DNA of 7,003 nucleotides from Saprospirales bacterium (GTDB taxonomy: Bacteria > Bacteroidota > Bacteroidia > Chitinophagales > Saprospiraceae): contig JAHEAS010000180.1 of assembly GCA_024642645.1 (NCBI GenBank), positions 1 to 7,003 on the forward strand, written 5' to 3'. How positions within the stretch are numbered: position 1 is the stretch's first letter; every line of letters begins with the position of its first letter. Shown piece by piece: positions 6,492 to 7,003 of the stretch. Below the pieces are notes generated by a model. The model searched no databases and was not told the origin of the DNA. It saw nothing but the letters and a program-made list of their open reading frames with translations. A program made the position numbers and the translations under genes.

Positions 6492-6507
6492 TGATGGGTT
6501 AGCTTTG
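6477..6507 (+). promoter_or_regulatory. Candidate Bacteroidota promoter for the amidase gene
   Basis: TTG (6477-6479), a 20-base spacer, and TAGCTTTG (6500-6507) match the Bacteroidota consensus TTG-N17-23-TAnnTTTG without mismatch. This is the best promoter match in the window. It predicts a leader of about 50 bases before the ATG at 6563. Confidence 0.5.
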
Positions 6508-6562
6508 GGATTTTAAACTATTCACGAGCTTCCTTCTGCCGTTTTACAAAATCATTCAATCC

Positions 6563-7003
6563 ATGAAAAACTTCTTTAAGGCCATCGCTGATTTCTTTTC
6601 TTCGCTTTTTGGTAAAAAAACAGCGCCAGCTCCAGTGCCTCAGCCTTCAACTCAAACAAAATCCCCGAACGACCGGAAGCCTGACGAGGTGGAGGACAGC
6701 TCCGATGTACCGCAGGATACCGTCAACACCGTTACGGTGATTGATGTGATACCCGATGCACCCGGCCCTTTCGCCGATGACGACAAAGAAAATGCGGTGG
6801 ATAGCGAGGAGACCCCGACGACCCCAGGGCCTTCCACCCCACCAACGCCCACTACCCCCACGACGCCTTCTACGCCTTCTACGCCAACGACTCCCACCAC
6901 GCCAGCTGCGAAACCCCGCTACCTCTGGTGCCTCGACAACGGACACGGCAAGCTGCAGCCCGGCAAGCGTTCGCCACTTTTCGACGACGGAACAAACCGC
7001 TTT
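6563..7003 (+). CDS. Probable N-acetylmuramoyl-L-alanine amidase, 5' part
   Basis: The frame runs open for 147 codons to the window end. The first 19 residues (MKNFFKAIADFFSSLFGKK) have hydrophobic residues at 4, 5, 8, 11, 12, 15 and 16, an amphipathic helix rather than a Sec signal peptide. A low-complexity, acidic Pro/Ser/Thr-rich segment follows (about 20-83), then a Thr-Pro linker (84-114). At 120 a folded domain begins: YLWCLDNGHGKLQPGKRSP. The DNGHG with following PGKRSP matches the N-terminal strand of amidase_3-type zinc amidases found in Bacteroidota genomes and prophages, with His128 the likely first zinc ligand. Such enzymes cut the amide bond between N-acetylmuramic acid and L-alanine in peptidoglycan. 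The remaining ligands and the catalytic glutamate lie beyond the window, so activity cannot be checked. The start is supported by the promoter candidate upstream and by the clean helix; how the enzyme reaches the cell wall is unclear. Confidence 0.72.
   Translation, partial: MKNFFKAIADFFSSLFGKKTAPAPVPQPSTQTKSPNDRKPDEVEDSSDVPQDTVNTVTVIDVIPDAPGPFADDDKENAVDSEETPTTPGPSTPPTPTTPTTPSTPSTPTTPTTPAAKPRYLWCLDNGHGKLQPGKRSPLFDDGTNRF
6812..6904 (+). repeat. Thr-Pro-rich coding repeat (linker) in the amidase gene
   Basis: Codons 84-114 encode almost only Thr, Pro and Ser in TP, TTP and STP units. At the DNA level ACGCCTTCT is repeated exactly in tandem at 6863-6871 and 6872-6880, followed by ACGCCA. The third codon positions otherwise vary (ACC, ACG, ACT; CCC, CCG, CCT, CCA), so most of the linker is conserved as protein rather than as recent DNA duplication. 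It should be an extended, flexible spacer between the N-terminal helix and the catalytic domain. Its length may vary among strains. Confidence 0.8.

Noticed and set aside
6647..6946. Arg/Trp/Gly-rich open frame on the - strand
   Set aside because: It is the reverse complement of the Thr-Pro linker codons; the low-complexity composition explains the lack of stops.

Overview
The window looks like chromosomal DNA from a Bacteroidota member. The strongest evidence is a 764-residue secreted protein with a C-terminal type IX secretion (T9SS) sorting domain, since T9SS is confined to that phylum. Supporting evidence is the Bacteroidota-type promoter motif TAnnTTTG upstream of two genes and the absence of clear Shine-Dalgarno sequences. 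A Saprospiria- or Chitinophagia-like relative is my guess, not something the sequence proves.

Layout from left to right: the 3' part of a YggS-family PLP-binding protein gene (+, 1-375); a large FG-GAP/VCBS repeat protein with signal peptide and T9SS domain (+, 480-2774); a palindromic repeat array between convergent genes (2778-2870); a LuxC-family acyl-CoA reductase (-, 2837-3883); a long hairpin made of short repeats (about 3882-3971); an RluA/RluD-family 23S rRNA pseudouridine synthase (-, 3976-5040); a 217-base divergent intergenic region; a trans-sulfuration family (Cys/Met metabolism) PLP enzyme (+, 5258-6454); a short G/A/T repeat with a good promoter match; and the 5' part of a probable N-acetylmuramoyl-L-alanine amidase (+, 6563 to the window end).

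Most genes are housekeeping or single-gene units, and I see no multi-gene pathway. The acyl-CoA reductase and the pseudouridine synthase lie in tandem and could be co-transcribed, but a strong hairpin separates them. I find no mobile element, tRNA, rRNA or CRISPR array.

The most unusual signal is between the genes. Four of the five gaps hold short repeats with a different unit in each gap (GTTGAT, ATTTACGAT, ACAATTCAACAAT, GGGAATT). These repeats touch or enter the gene ends: one encodes the last ten residues of the acyl-CoA reductase, one reaches that gene's start codon, one contains the start codon of the trans-sulfuration enzyme, and one begins right after a stop codon and supplies part of a candidate promoter.
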